Assembly (NCBI GenBank): GCA_026119935.1
Contig: JALRMH010000003.1
Span: 1,340,526-1,404,525, forward strand
From: Endothia cerciana
Taxonomy: Eukaryota > Ascomycota > Sordariomycetes > Diaporthales > Cryphonectriaceae
Length of the DNA: 64,000 nucleotides
Reading direction: 5' to 3'
This document shows positions 1 to 12,235 of the stretch, in pieces (the stretch's first letter is position 1; each line of letters begins with the position of its first letter). The position numbers and the translations under genes were made by a program. The notes under the pieces are model-generated. The model saw nothing but the letters and a program-made list of their open reading frames with translations, was not told the origin of the DNA and did not search any database.

Positions 1-152
1 AGTCGAAAGACAGAGACAAATTAGAGAGTGCTGTTCATACCTGATTGAACTGCTTATATGCAAGGAATATTATCAAAATGCTACGTCAGAATATGCCACC
101 AAGGGTAAGTCTTAGCACGCATCCTGTCTTCAGCCGAGGACACCTCAGCGCC

Positions 153-1784
153 TCAACTAGTCAGATGCACCAGGACGGCCGAGCTCTGGTAGACTGTAAT
201 AGACACAGACCCATCCACAACGTCTAAAGTCTCTGAATCATTCCTCACGCCCTTGACCTCCAACCCAGCGCTCTCGTACGTCCACTGGCTGCCAGCGTAC
301 GTGATGGTGTCCGCACCGCCGCCAGCACCAAGAGGGCTGCTCAGCAGATCGACGGTCACGCTTGTGATATCATCCGGAACACTGACGCTGATGTTCTGAC
401 CGGCTCTTGCGGACGTAGAGCTCGAGCTGTTCCAATAATTGAGGTTGACGATCGCGAGCCTCTTCGGGACGCCGTCCTCGTATGCAGCGTACCCGGCCCA
501 GTTGCCGGTAGACTCGTCCGAGATGTCGAGTTGGGCAACCTGAGCACTGCCACTGTCGCCAACAAAGTCCGTCACAAACGGCTGTGCGTAGTAGTTCGCG
601 AACACCTGCGGCTGGCTGTCTCCGGAGGCCTGTGGAAGCCACAGGTCGAAACCACTGTGCATGATTTGCTGGAAGTTGAAGCGATCCACGCCGATGCTCA
701 GGGCATACAGCTGGAAGTCAACCTGCCAGAGGGCGGAGCCGAGAACGGCTTGGTAGGCGTAGTCGTGGGTCGGATTCAACGAGTTGCCAATCTCGGACAG
801 GATGTAGGCGATATCGGGCTTGTTCTCCTTCAGCCAGGTGATGGCGGGTTTGAACAGGTCGAGATGGCTGGCGATGGAGCTGTGCGTCATCAGACCACTG
901 GCCAGGGTCGACGCACTGCCACCATCGGTCTGGTAGTAGTGGTGAGCCACCGTCTTGACGATATTGTCATCGTCGATTCCAAGGCCGAAGCCCGTTGGGA
1001 CGTCCAGGACCCACGCATCCGAATCGTCAAAATGGGCACTTGTGTCGAAGGCCTGAAAGAACGGTCCGGAAGTGATGTTCACAGCGCCTGCAATGGCGGC
1101 TGCGTACCTGGTGAAGTTCCCAACATACGTCTCGTTCGTCAGCGCCGCTTGGTAGGTGGGTGGGCCAAGGTCCGTCGCTGGGTAGAGGTCCGGTTCATTG
1201 CCTGGCTCAAATGAGTGAATCATGTCTATCCCGATTGCTTCTACCACCGTTGTCGCCCACAGGGTCGTCTCGTCGACATCGGTGATTGCCATCGGGGTCT
1301 GGATAATGTACTGTGCATTAGGGAAATTCTTGCACAGCTCCCAGTACGAGGGCCCTATAGTAGTCCCCCCGATGTCCTGGTAGTTGTAGACCTCAGCGCG
1401 CGGTAACGCCGGGTCGGTCTGGTTGGCGATGTAATAAGCATAGTCGGCTCTGTGGGTAGATCAGCATGCAAGCTCATATGACTCGGGCACTCGAAGGGAG
1501 ACCCACGAGGTGCCGCCCAACCTGATCAATGGCTTTCCGCCGGTACGGTTGGTGATGGCGGCAATGAGGTTTATGGAGAACTCATTCGGGTTGCCGTCGG
1601 CGTCTTGAGCATAGCTCCATAGCGAAGCTTGCTCCAAGGCAAATCCAGCAAAGTCGGGGTCGACGATGCCGGAGGCGTTTGAGGGCACACTCGAGGGGAC
1701 GGAGACATAGGGTTGTGCGGCCGTACAGGCCGCCAGCCACGCAAGGACCTGCTGCAGGTATCGAGGGGCTTTGCCTGACGCCAT
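153..1784 (-). CDS. Secreted glycoside hydrolase family 79 (beta-glucuronidase-like)
   Basis: Two exons, 1784-1507 and 1449-153, joined over a 57-nt intron (donor GTGGGT, acceptor CCCACAG), encode 524 residues. An in-frame TGA at 1461-1463 lies inside the intron, so the coding frame looks broken unless it is spliced. The start ATG at 1784 gives a hydrophobic signal-like N-terminus (about residues 1-22). GH79 enzymes are retaining beta-glucuronidases that release glucuronic acid or its 4-O-methyl form from glycans. The acid/base motif NEP falls at about E178 and the nucleophile motif SEIGN at about E312. The C-terminus has the beta-sandwich pattern usual in fungal GH79, and several N-glycosylation sequons fit secretion. 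The splice joins GGTS to ADYAYY, as expected for the family. Exact substrate unknown. Confidence 0.9.
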
Positions 1785-4179
1785 CTCAACAGTTCTGTCT
1801 AGCACAGCCCGGCCAGTAGGGCCAAGGTCCATGGTTGCGTCTTGGCTGTTTACATAGTACTTAAATAGGATTCTGAGAAGAGTTACGAAGCACGTCTTCT
1901 GACTGCATGGCGACGTAAAGCTGCATGTGGCTTCGGCACCACCCCTACTACCACCGCACTGGGTCTCCAGGACCACTCCTCCCGGTTGCCTTGGTGATTG
2001 GTCTGAACATACCCTTGTGTGCTCAATCAGGCATCACGCGTGATCCAACCTGCAGCAACCCCGGCGCGGTGGAATGGCCTCAGATCAGTGCGGTGAGAGG
2101 GGGGTTGGCCGATGGCGGGCGGTCCTGGCTGGATTGCTCTCGGGCTCGAACCGAGAAAGTATGCTACAGCCAAGGCTTAGGAATTCAACGCGTAGTAGAG
2201 GTAGAGAAGGAGACTCTAGCGCCTAACACAGCGTCCATGACCTTTGTCATAGTGGAAAACTCCCTAGGGATTTCAGGAGGATCCTAGACACCGAACTTTG
2301 AACCTTCAGGGTTCAGGTCCCTGGTCTTACCGGATGTCGGGATGAAGTCCCCGCAAGTCGGTCTCACGTCTTAGACAGGGCATGGCACGTCATGAGACTC
2401 GCCATCTAGCGCAATGGTTTGTCCAGCGTTTCGAGATATCCACCGACGACTCGGTGTTCAGAGTGTGCTACGAGGAAAGACAGGAAGTCTTGAGGTGGTT
2501 TCGGGCAGAACGGTGAGGTAACCGATTCGTTTACCCTTCGCCGTCTCTCTTTCAAGCCCATGGGAACTTGGGAAGCCTGACCACCACACATGCTTTTTTT
2601 TCTTCTCCTGCATCAGGCATAGCTCAGATGCTGTGTCTTTTGCTTGTCAGAGTACCTTGTGGGGCCCAGGAGCTTTCTTGCCTACCCAGGTACTCTGAGG
2701 ACTGGGAATACACCACTCTCCACGTTACATCAGGGTATATTAACTTAGCAAGAACGAAATGGAAGTGTGGACCAGACTGACGCGCGTCCATGTGGCTCAC
2801 AAACAATTGGCAATGCGAGGGGCCCAACGCCGGCCATGCCCATCGTGATTGCAGCAGACTGCAAATTGTACATTATGCGACAAGTCGATAACATCTAGGT
2901 CTCAGAATAGATTCGGCATTCCTGAGACAGCATTGTAAATTAGTGATTATTAAGGCTACGAGGCTTGTTCGAGTGCACACGCGTCAAAGACCAATGATCA
3001 ACTCAACAAAGCGTCCTTACAACCGCGTAAGGAATTGGCAAGAAGCTTGAGGCGATGCAGGCTTACATAACCCATATAAACACCTTTGAGCCCAGACTCG
3101 TTGAGCATGGAAGAGACGACGAAACAGTCGAGTCCACTGGCCCGAGAATCCCGTTCTTATGAAAGAAATGAAAGAGTGATGATTAAAACTAAAGAACCTT
3201 ATTTTATCGAGGGACTGATACTCCGTAAGGGGATCTATGGCAATCAGATACTTCTCGTTCGATACATTGCACCATAAGGATGACACCGTCAGGACGATAT
3301 TGCTTAAGTTGCCTTTTGTGGAGACAAATCTTTGGTATGGCGAATGTTGTTCTACTCTCTTTGCAAATTGATAGTCGATATAATGCAAAGTGTTACTTTG
3401 TCTTACTCATACTGCTAAGGGGGGTAATTTGTCTTACGAATGCAGAATTTTCAAAACCAGGCAGAAGAGACCTGTATTATTTTCAATTCTATAGTCATAC
3501 TATGGATAGATTGTGACCGTCTTGCGTTTCTGTGTGGCTTACTGAGGCTGTGACTTGTCTTGAATTCTTCTTCTTTTTCGCCTTTTTACGGGTGAGAACC
3601 TTGGGGGGGGGGGGGACGATGCGAACTTGCCCTAGATGGCTCTGTAGATTGGGGCATACTGAATGAGAATTACTGTCACCAGTAAAATGGACAGGCTGTA
3701 TTCGAATGGAATCTGTACACATTATGCTGGCACGGCCTTGCTGGCACGGACAGAAGAAAACCTCCTAGCTGAGACTCTATCAGTGCCCATCTCGTGACTC
3801 CTTTTCTGCAGAAAGATTCTACTCCGCAGAAAGACTTTTGGTCCGCTCGAGGGAGATGAATTATATGTTGTGGAAGATATATATGCAGAAAGGATACTGC
3901 TGTCTAGATGACAGCTTCTAAGCCCCTCGTCGTCTGTCAGGCCCAAGAAAGAAAGACAGAACAAGGGGACAAAAACTAGAAACTTAAAACTTGCACCCCT
4001 ATCCATCCTCGCCCCATATCTTCCTCTCTTCTTCTTGTGCCCCATCACAAGAGACTCGTTGGCGCTGATTGAGCCACCTCGAGGTACGCCCTACCCTGCC
4101 ACAGTACGTTCCTGGCAAACGTTTCCTTGGGATGCTTAGCCACCCCGGCGTCTTCCCTCTCAACTCACTACCTGCCCGG
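1785..4179. other. Intergenic interval with an AT-rich patch
   Basis: This holds the upstream region of the GH79 gene and the downstream region of the small secreted protein gene. No open frame here has a recognisable domain. From about 2860 to 3520 the sequence is clearly more AT-rich than its surroundings, which may be an old mutated repeat. A run of about thirteen G lies near 3604-3616. Confidence 0.6.
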
Positions 4180-5050
4180 TCAACAGAGACAGGGCAGGTG
4201 CAGCGACTGATAATTACTACACGTCCCACCAGCCGGCGTCTCGCTGCCGGTCTGGAGGTAGACCTGCCAGTAATCCCCGTCGAGTTGGCAGGCGAGGAAA
4301 TTCAGCTCTGCTCATACGAGAACCCCATCAGCCTCCTATCCCCTTCTCTCCAGCCCACTCAGGCACCCCCCCCCCCTCAAGGAAGCAGGGAAAAGCCCCG
4401 GGGTGGGCGGTGGAGATGCCAACCACCGGGCCCGGGCTCGGGGAGGTTGCCGCTTGTTATTGGGTATGTTTGACTCACGCCTGCCATAGCTGCTCGCCTG
4501 CGCCGTGATGATCGTGTCCCCCTCCAGCGCCCACCCGCCCATCGTGGCGGTTGTCCCGAACGTCAGCGTCCGGTACGACGTCGTCTCGCTGCCGATGTTC
4601 AGGTACAGGGACGAGTTGGTCGACTGGATGCTGCCGTTGATGTTGAAGTACTCGGATGTCGCCTCGGGGCCCACCACGGCGAGGGAGTCTGTCGTATATC
4701 CATTTTCAGCCTTTTTAGAGTTTGCGCCCGAGAAGGGTAATTGAAAAAAAAAATAAAAAATAATAAGAGGCGGGGGCGGGCTCAGGGTGTCTGTGCTGCC
4801 TTTGCTCTCCCCGCTGCTCTTTTTCATCTTCTCTTCGGCCCCCCGTTGTATGGACGGGCGAGGGGATGGTGGGCAGTGCGGTCTTCGTCGGGGGGGGGGG
4901 GGAGGGGGCTAGTGCTGGCCTACCGTTTCCCGGGTGAGCCTGCAGGTAGTAATGAAATATCGGGTCCTGATCCGACCGGATCTGCTCCGGCTTCGCGAGC
5001 ACGGCGAGGGTGAGGGGGCCGAGTGCGACAAGCAGCAGCGCGGCCAACAT
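4180..5050 (-). CDS. Small secreted protein with C-terminal cysteines
   Basis: Three exons, 5050-4924, 4688-4479 and 4307-4180, encode 154 residues. Donors are GTAGGC and GTGAGT; acceptors are CGACAG and GAGCAG. All junctions keep the frame (phase 1 at both). The N-terminus MLAALLLVALGPLTLAVLA is a clear signal peptide. The mature part has a conserved-looking core (LAVVGPEATSEYFNI, LNIGSETTSYRTLTFG, GGWALEGD) and all four cysteines lie near the C-terminus: one in FLACQ, one in GGTCSN and two in the last four residues (CLC). I recognise the pattern as a family of small fungal secreted proteins without known function. It could be an apoplastic or effector-like protein, but the sequence does not show activity. 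The exon structure is strong support that the gene is real. Confidence 0.8.
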
Positions 5051-5667
5051 CGTGGGGAAGAAAAAAAAACCACGGGCGTGCAACGACGAGAAGACTGGGA
5101 AGGGGATGGGATCACCCGAGAAGGAGTCCCTAGGATCCAGGAGTGGCGGTGACCGCCCTCTACTTATGGTGAAGACTGGTCCATATCGGAGCAGGACGAC
5201 CAGTTTCGATTTGGCGGCTGCGCGGCTCAACACTATCAGATCCCCTCCCCATCTTGATCACCGCGCCGCTGTGCCGGATAAATTGGTTGATGGGCCCTGG
5301 ACCGTCCAGCGCGGAGCGAGGCGTCCGAAGCAGTCTGATCGTACCGGGACTGACAAAGTCCATTCGTTCATTCACACACACATCCGGGTGGAATCCCATG
5401 AGAGAGGGTGCTATCATTATGTTTATAATATCATCGCGGTAAGGTCTCATCTAATGCTCGGACGCTTCAATGATGGCTGGCAGCAACCTGACCCAGATCC
5501 TCGCTTTCGGTAGGAAGCCTTGGCCCAGTACCCCATGTAGACAAAAGAAAATTTAGCGCCCACACAAGAATGACAATAGGTATCGAGAAGAACAATCCCA
5601 GAGCCGCCTAAGTTCCCATCGAGAAAGTTTACCATTCCTCCTCACGGGAGACCCAATGGAACCCGTT
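5051..5667. other. Upstream region of the small secreted protein gene
   Basis: A 617-bp gap lies between two genes in the same orientation. It should contain the promoter of the secreted-protein gene and the 3' end of the SPX gene transcript. I see no further gene in it. Confidence 0.6.
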
Positions 5668-7438
5668 TCATAACGCTGTGTTGCCCATGACCAAGACAAG
5701 CAACATTCCATTCAGCACCAGAACAGTGATAAACGTCACCGAGACCACAACCCGATTCGCCATGCTCAGGCTGTCCCACCTCATCAGTGTCAGCGCGAGC
5801 GCGGTGCACCCACACCCGATGGAGACCACAGAGCCCAGCGTGGCGCCTGCGTCGACCTCGACCCGCAGTTTGTGCCTCCCCGTAAAGATGAGCACGGTCG
5901 CGATGCCCAGCAGCAGGAAAGACACGGCGAATAGCCCGCTCGTGGCGAGGAACAGCACGCGATCCTTGTAGATGTGCATGCGCTGGTCGTGGATGCTCGG
6001 CAGGGAGGCGTAGTGCGCCTCGTAGCCCACCGGGAACTCCTCGGAGCTGGAGTAGCCCGGACCGACCCCCGCCTCCTCCTCCGCGTCGGTCTCGACAGCG
6101 GTGCTGGAGTCATTGCCGCGGCTGGGTGGCAGATAGCCCGGCGGACTGGTGAAGTAGCTGCTATCGTTGGGAGAACGCACCGGGTCTGTCGAGCCATATG
6201 TCGAGCCGCTCCGCTCTGGGCTGAGGAGGGATTGGCGCTCCGGCTGATGGGATTTGACCCATGATCGGGCTTTGGTAAAGGGTCTGGCAAACGCGTGCAG
6301 TATGCTTTTCAGGTCGGGGCTGCCTGCTTCATCCGGGTTGAAGTATATTGCGTACCCGTCCTCCATGTCGCCGTTCTCGCTGCCGTTATCGTACTCGTTC
6401 CAATAGCCAATATTCTGCTGGGCCGGGGAGTGGTATGAATATGTTCGTGGCGGCCCCGTCTGTATCCTAACCCGCCGCAGCGACTGTCGTGGGCTGGCGG
6501 AGCCCGAGTCGGTGATGTGTTCGTCGTCAAGTGCTGGAGACGAAGGGGGGCTCCGCGCCGGAGTCGAGTCGCGGATCGTGGATAGCAGTTCCTCGTATGC
6601 TCGTTGTAGGGGTTGGAGATCCTTTCTGGTGAAACTCTTCGGCTGGTTCAGGACGTTTTCCCTAAACCGAGCGCCTAGTGTGCTAGAGCCGGTCCATTTC
6701 TGCTGACCACGTCAGTCGTTTTCACCGGTCCTCCATGTCCTCCCGATCCTCCCGGTTGTGTTGGAGCACGGACCTTGTATTTCTTCAGGAGTTTGCGGAA
6801 GGCAATGGCCTGCGCACCGGTGAATCGCTGGAGGTGTTGTATATCATCGCCGCATCTCAGCACCTCACGCTCGAGTCTCATGAACCTGCGCTGCCGCTTC
6901 CTAGGTATGGTTCCCGGATCCGAGTTGGAGCAACGTAGGATGAGCCGGCGGATCTCGTCCGAGAGATGCTCTGTGGTTGTCGGTCAGTCCCATACGCTCT
7001 CTCTCTCCCTCCCTCTTTCTCTCTCTCTCTTACACAGCAACAAGAAAAGGCACAGCGGCCGTCGAGGGCATGTAGGGAGTAGGGGGTTGTGCGTACGAAG
7101 TCGGCGGTTTATCTCGTCGGCCTTGGCGGTGACGAAGAGACCGGCGCGGCCATGTTGGTTGCAGAGTTCGTTGTAGAGCCCGTCTTCGACTTTGGCAAGG
7201 TGTGTGTCGGGTCGGCCGGGTATCGCAATGGCCTTGGCCTCGTCTTTCGTCGTGTGCACTTTGATGTAATACTTGAGGGAGTTGTAGTCGATGTTATCTG
7301 GAGAAAAGGGGGACGGGGTGTCAGTGGCAGGCTGAAAGAAAGTCAAGACCGCGGGCCAGCCTTTTGTTGGGTGCATGACGACATACGGAGGCTCCATTCT
7401 GGCACCGATTCCCGCTCGAAGTTCTGTCCGTATTTCAT
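5668..7438 (-). CDS. SPX-domain membrane protein, VTC5-like
   Basis: Four exons, 7438-7387, 7297-7097, 6970-6774 and 6699-5668, encode 493 residues. The N-terminus MKYGQNFERESVPEW...NIDYNSLKYYIK is the start of an SPX domain, which senses inositol pyrophosphates and therefore phosphate status. The domain runs to about residue 150 and includes a basic helix RKRQRR and the helix AIAFRKLLKKYKKW. A polar, Ser/Pro-rich and acidic linker follows. Three predicted membrane helices lie at about 398-422, 433-456 and 467-489, in the arrangement of the VTC membrane domain. No polyphosphate polymerase (TTM tunnel) domain sits between them, so the layout resembles yeast Vtc5 rather than Vtc2-4. By analogy it would sit in the vacuole membrane and modulate polyphosphate synthesis. 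The assignment to Vtc5 is inferred from architecture only. Confidence 0.85.
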
Positions 7439-9943
7439 CGCCTCGTCCGACCTCTGATCATCAATCAAGATGCTACAAAGGGTACACTGCGTTGCGTGGG
7501 CATGCGCGAATCGGTTGTGTCGGGGCTGCTGGTGTACCCCAAACCGACGCCGGAATGACGTTGACAGACAGGGACTCGGAACGACAATATGAAGGGGGGG
7601 GGGGGGCGCGGTGAAGATCCGGGACAAGTCTGGCACCGCAGAAGAAACGGTTGGCTGTTGAAGAGCTTCAGGGGTCAAATCGTTGTGGCTGTCAATGTAA
7701 TGATGCGGGACGGAACGGAAGAAGACGAGACGGACATCGAGGCCTGATAAGAAGTCTGTCCGTGTGGAGAGAGACTGAATCAGGAAGAAAGAAAGAAAAA
7801 AAATTCCAAAAAAAATCAACGACGGCCTAGAATTCTATTGTAGTCGCGAGGGGGCGGGCGATCACAAGCTTCCAGGCTGTCTAACCGCAAGGACTTGATG
7901 TTGCAAACCTTAAATAAATTCCAAGAGGCCGTTATCACGTATCGGGACGACCGCAGGGAACAAGGGGCTGGGAAGAGGGCGTTCACTATCTGGACCAGAG
8001 CCTCTCCCAGGGGAGCCCACCGTGCCCATGCACACGTATGTACAGTAAGGTCTAGGCCCCTGTGAACCTGGAACCTGCGACCCTTTCACGCTGGCTGTCG
8101 GGCAGCTTGCAGGAGCCCAAGGGGAATAAGGCCCAATCGCTCGTCGAGGACCCCTCGTCAAGATCTGGGCCAGAACCCCACCGCTGGCTCCATGGTCGCT
8201 GCGGATGAAACAGGCTGACAGGCTGTGTATCTGTGGGAGACACGGCCGTCAACATGTTCATCTGCGGATCTTTCGACGAGACTACATCTGATCTTCAAAC
8301 CGTCGATGCAGCCGCATGGACTTCCCATAGTGTGAAGCCCACGCGGCACCTCAACTTGTATATATATATATATATATAACTAGTCCCCTAAGCCGCGAGC
8401 ATCTTCCCCACAGGTTGAATGGCGAACATCCTCAAGACAATCCCCTGGTCATCCATTCCCCCCTCCTCGAGGACTATAGCGGACCCCATTGCGGGTAGAC
8501 ACCAACTACTACAGACACAAACAAGACCCCAGTGAGGACTGCTTGTACTATGGTACAACAGACGTCCCGTGTGCGGGGAGGGGGAGGGGAACCTGGTCTC
8601 GTCGCCTCGGGGCGCTCTGGTGTTTGGTCACGACATCTCGGAAAGTTTCGTTGGTTTACGGACGTACTCCATACGAATACCACTCCCCCTTCACAGGTGC
8701 TACGGGCGGTGCGCTAGTTTGACGATAGCAACATTACCGCTTCGTGTGTCTAGATCTGGGTTACGAATCCATGTGTCATCGCTGAGGATGTATGTCCACC
8801 AACTCGCTGCTCTACCTCAACGAGGGGAGTGAGCAGTGTATGTAGCATCGACGCCAGGCCAGTACATCAAGTTCAAGTCAGCCTGTGGGGAGACGATGCT
8901 CTGTCAGACCTGGTGACACAAAGCATCGGTGTACTGTCTGTGGCGGTCCTCTGCCATGCCGGCGTCGAGTCGGGAATATGAAGACTGCCAGAGACGAAGC
9001 TGTGTCGTTGTACGGAACAGACCCGGTATGGATGCAGAGCATCGGTCCTGACTCCGTGTGTACTGGTGTGCACACCCACATTAGCCTCCCCGCGGCCCGC
9101 CGAATCCGAACGGTCATGGCAATGCCGACATTTGCGATATCGCCTCACAGACCCTGCCATCCTGCCTGTGTGCATGAGAATTGCATATCACGACATGACA
9201 AGGCCCGATTGGAGCAGCGAGTCGCGCCTGTGTGTGGGCTCATATGGATAGCTGGTCGCATGACATTCCTCATGCAGAGAGACTGGCGGTCGTGAGGGGA
9301 CGCTTCAGCTTTAGTCGAGGGTGCAACCCGGATGCCTTCGAGCCTCTATCTCGCTGACGATGGTGGCTTTCATCACCTCCTCGGGGCCTCAGTGACTCCG
9401 TACAGATCGTCAGGGCGCCTGGGACCGGAGGCCTTCCCGCTGGTGGACCTGGACTCCGCCAAAACCGTGCCGATCCGTATCAGAAATGATAAGGGGGTCA
9501 GAGGGGTAGAGTCCTGTCTCCCACGGGCCTCCTTGGTGAGCTATGAATTTCCTGCAGCTGTACGGAGCTTGTGCGGGAGCAAACTGTACGAAGTATCGAG
9601 CGACGCATCTCCATGAACCGAATGCACGGGTGCTATAGTAGTGCTATAGTAGTGCCATATGTAGTACGATAGTGGGGCAACCTAGCGCACCCCAACTATT
9701 CAGCCTGCTAACCAATGAACCCCCAGCGGCTCAACACCCCTGCCGGAATTTTTTGACTTTTGTCGATTTTTGGAATTTTTTTCTTCTTCTTTCCTTTGCT
9801 CTCTGCTGCAGGAGCTGACAGGCTGGTAAGGTTCGTACAGTGAAGCGATTTGAGTTTTTCTTGGGATCTTGCCGTGCCAAGCTAAACCCCAACGCACAAC
9901 GGACCGAACATCAACCACGCACAAACCGTGTCTCGTCCCCGAC
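7439..9943. other. Divergent intergenic region between the SPX gene and mpp10
   Basis: A 2.5-kb region lies between divergently transcribed genes, so both promoters should be here. Its open frames are short and without recognisable domains. It contains a TA dinucleotide run at about 8359-8378 and a short direct repeat (gctatagtagt) near 9630-9652. Confidence 0.6.
8359..8378. repeat. TA dinucleotide repeat
   Basis: About ten uninterrupted TA units lie in the intergenic region. Confidence 0.9.
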
Positions 9944-10931
9944 ATGGCCGCAGCAGAGGGCAGCACCACCTCGTCCTCGCTGGCATCGACCTCGCAGACG
10001 CTGACCCACGCCGCCAACGACAACCCCGGCATTCTGGCCGCCATGGCGACCTCCCCGCACGAGACGGCCTCCATGCTCGCCTTCCTCGACGCCCTCAGGG
10101 CCGAGAACAGACACACCTTCCTCCAGCCGCCGCCGTCGGTGTCGACCGCGAGCCTGCACTGGGCCAAGCATGCGCTGGACGCGTTTGCGGGCCAGGTGGG
10201 GGACGAACAGGCGGCGAGGAGGCTGAGGGGCAGGAAGAGGAAGAGGGAGGGCGGGGCCGGCGGCGGGGATGTGCTGAAGATACGGCGGCTGCACGTCGAG
10301 GGCTTCGAGACGGGCCAGGTGTGGCAGCAGGCGAGGAGGATCATACAGTCTACGCTGCAGACCTCCAAGAATCTACTAGCCGAGCTGAAGGAGAGCGGGC
10401 AGTTGGTCAAGGAGGGGGGGGGAGAAGGCAGTGTGGACGGACATGCCAAGAGGGTGCGACGCGATGAGACTGGGTCCGACGTTGACTCGTTCGACGAAGA
10501 GGAGGATGACGAGGTCGTCAGCAGATCTGGCCAAGAGGACTGGGAGGATGCCGAGTCCCAGCAGGAAGAGGGCTTGTCCGCAGGGGAAGACGAGGAAGAC
10601 ATCGAGGCCCTGGACGATGACGAAGAGCTCGACGAGGATGATGAGGATGGGCATAACTCCTACCAGCCTACCGAGACCTACACCGAAGACCCGAACGGCC
10701 TGAACGATGGATTCTTCTCAATAGACGACTTCAACAAGCAGTCCCAGTGGTTCGAGGAACAGGACAACAAGGCCGACCCGCATACAGACCAGGCGAGCGA
10801 CGATGAAGACATCAACTGGCACGGAGACCCATTTGCGGAGCCCCAAGGCAAGCCAAAGGGCAAGAAAGGCAAGGATGGTGACGAGGAGGACGGGATGTCT
10901 GGCCTTGAAGACGACAACGAGGATGAGGATA

Positions 10932-10970
<39 letters not shown>

Positions 10971-12235
10971 CCGGCCCGACCTTTGGCGACATGGATCTTG
11001 ATGCTCCGGGGGCTGCAAGCGACGACGAGGCGGGCAACCTAGCGGATGGGCTCGAGGGCGACATGGGCATGGACCTTACTGCGAACGACATCTTCTACAA
11101 GGACTTCTTCGCGCCTCCACCAAAGAAAGCGAAGAAGGGCGACAAGCCAAGGAAGCTTCAACCCAAGCGACAGGAACTGCCGGATGAACAGGACATGGAG
11201 AGGGCAATGGGGGACGTGCGACGTGATCTCTTCGAGGATATGTCAGAACACTCTGGTGAGGAGGATGCGCTGTCAGACGTGTCTGCAGGAGACCCCAAGT
11301 CCCGCAGGTCGGCTCACGAGAGGAGACAGGCAAAGCTGTCCGAGGAGATCCGCAGGATGGAGTCTGAGCTTGTGGCCAAGCGGGCATGGACGCTGTCCGG
11401 CGAGGCATCAGCTGCCAGCCGGCCAATGAACTCCCTTCTGGAGGAGGACCTCGACTTTGAGCACGCGGGCAAACCGATTACGGTCGTCACCGAAGAAGTC
11501 AGCGAGGAGATCGAGGACCTTGTCAAGCGCCGCATCATCGCCGGCGAGTTTGATGAAGTGGTCAAGCGGCGGCCCAACGCAGATGTGCCCGCCGACGTCC
11601 GCCGTGGCCTCATCGAGCTGGACGACTCCAAGGCGAAACAGAGTCTTGCGGAGATCTACGAAGAGGAGCATGTCAAGAACGCCAACCCGGACTCGTACGT
11701 CAGCGCCAAGGACGAGGAGATGCGCAGGGAGGAGAAGGAGATCGAGAACATGTGGAAGGACGTCTCTGCGAAGCTGGATGCCCTCAGCAGCTGGCACTAC
11801 AAGCCCAAGCCAGCAGCTCCTTCTCTCACCGTCGTGGCGGACGTCGCCACGGTCACGATGGAAGACGCACAGCCCACCACGGCCCAAGGCATCAGCGGTG
11901 GCGAGAGCATGATCGCCCCACAAGAGGTGTATGCACCCGGCAAGGACAACGCGGACAAAGGCGAGGTGGTGGCCAAGAGCGGACTGCCGGTCTCCAGACA
12001 GGAGATGAGCCGTGAGGACAAGCTACGCAGGCGGAGGCGGGAGAAGGAGAGGATCAGAAAGGCCGGTGGCGAGACCACTAAGCTGTCCAAGAAGGCGCAG
12101 GAGAAGAAGGACACCATGGCGGACCTGAGGAAGGGCGGTGTCAAGGTCATCAACAAGAAGGGAGAGGTGTTGAACATGGAGGGCAGGAAGCCACAGGAAG
12201 CGAGGGCGGCTACCAGTAATAGCTTCAAACTGTAG
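9944..12235 (+). CDS. mpp10: U3 small nucleolar ribonucleoprotein protein Mpp10
   Basis: A single exon encodes 763 residues from the first ATG (CGACATGG). The frame is open for another 75 nt upstream but without an ATG. Mpp10 is a component of the U3 snoRNP/SSU processome that cleaves 18S pre-rRNA in the nucleolus, in complex with Imp3 and Imp4. Family signs are the long acidic stretches, the block SIDDFNKQSQWFEEQD, the DIFYKDFFAPPPKK motif, and the conserved C-terminal region (NSLLEEDLDFEHAGKP through EIYEEEHVKNANPDSY) followed by a basic tail (DKLRRRRREKERIRKAGG). A stretch of about thirteen Asp, encoded by a nearly pure GAT repeat at 10929-10970, interrupts the acidic region. The length fits fungal orthologues. 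Confidence 0.95.
10929..10970. repeat. GAT trinucleotide repeat coding poly-Asp
   Basis: About fourteen GAT units lie in frame inside mpp10 and encode a poly-aspartate tract. The tract length may vary between strains. Confidence 0.9.

Noticed and set aside
2130..2170. B-box-like sequence GGTTCGAGCCC on the minus strand (possible tRNA)
   Set aside because: No A box, acceptor stem or cloverleaf could be built around it. The same holds for the similar sequence near 45785-45815.
1925..2287. 120-codon plus-strand frame with an ATG and a hydrophobic segment
   Set aside because: It overlaps the upstream region of the GH79 gene, has no conserved pattern and no cleavage-site-like signal peptide.
9700..10602. 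300-codon open frame on the minus strand
   Set aside because: It is an antisense shadow of mpp10, rich in Ser/Pro/Leu because it mirrors acidic codons.
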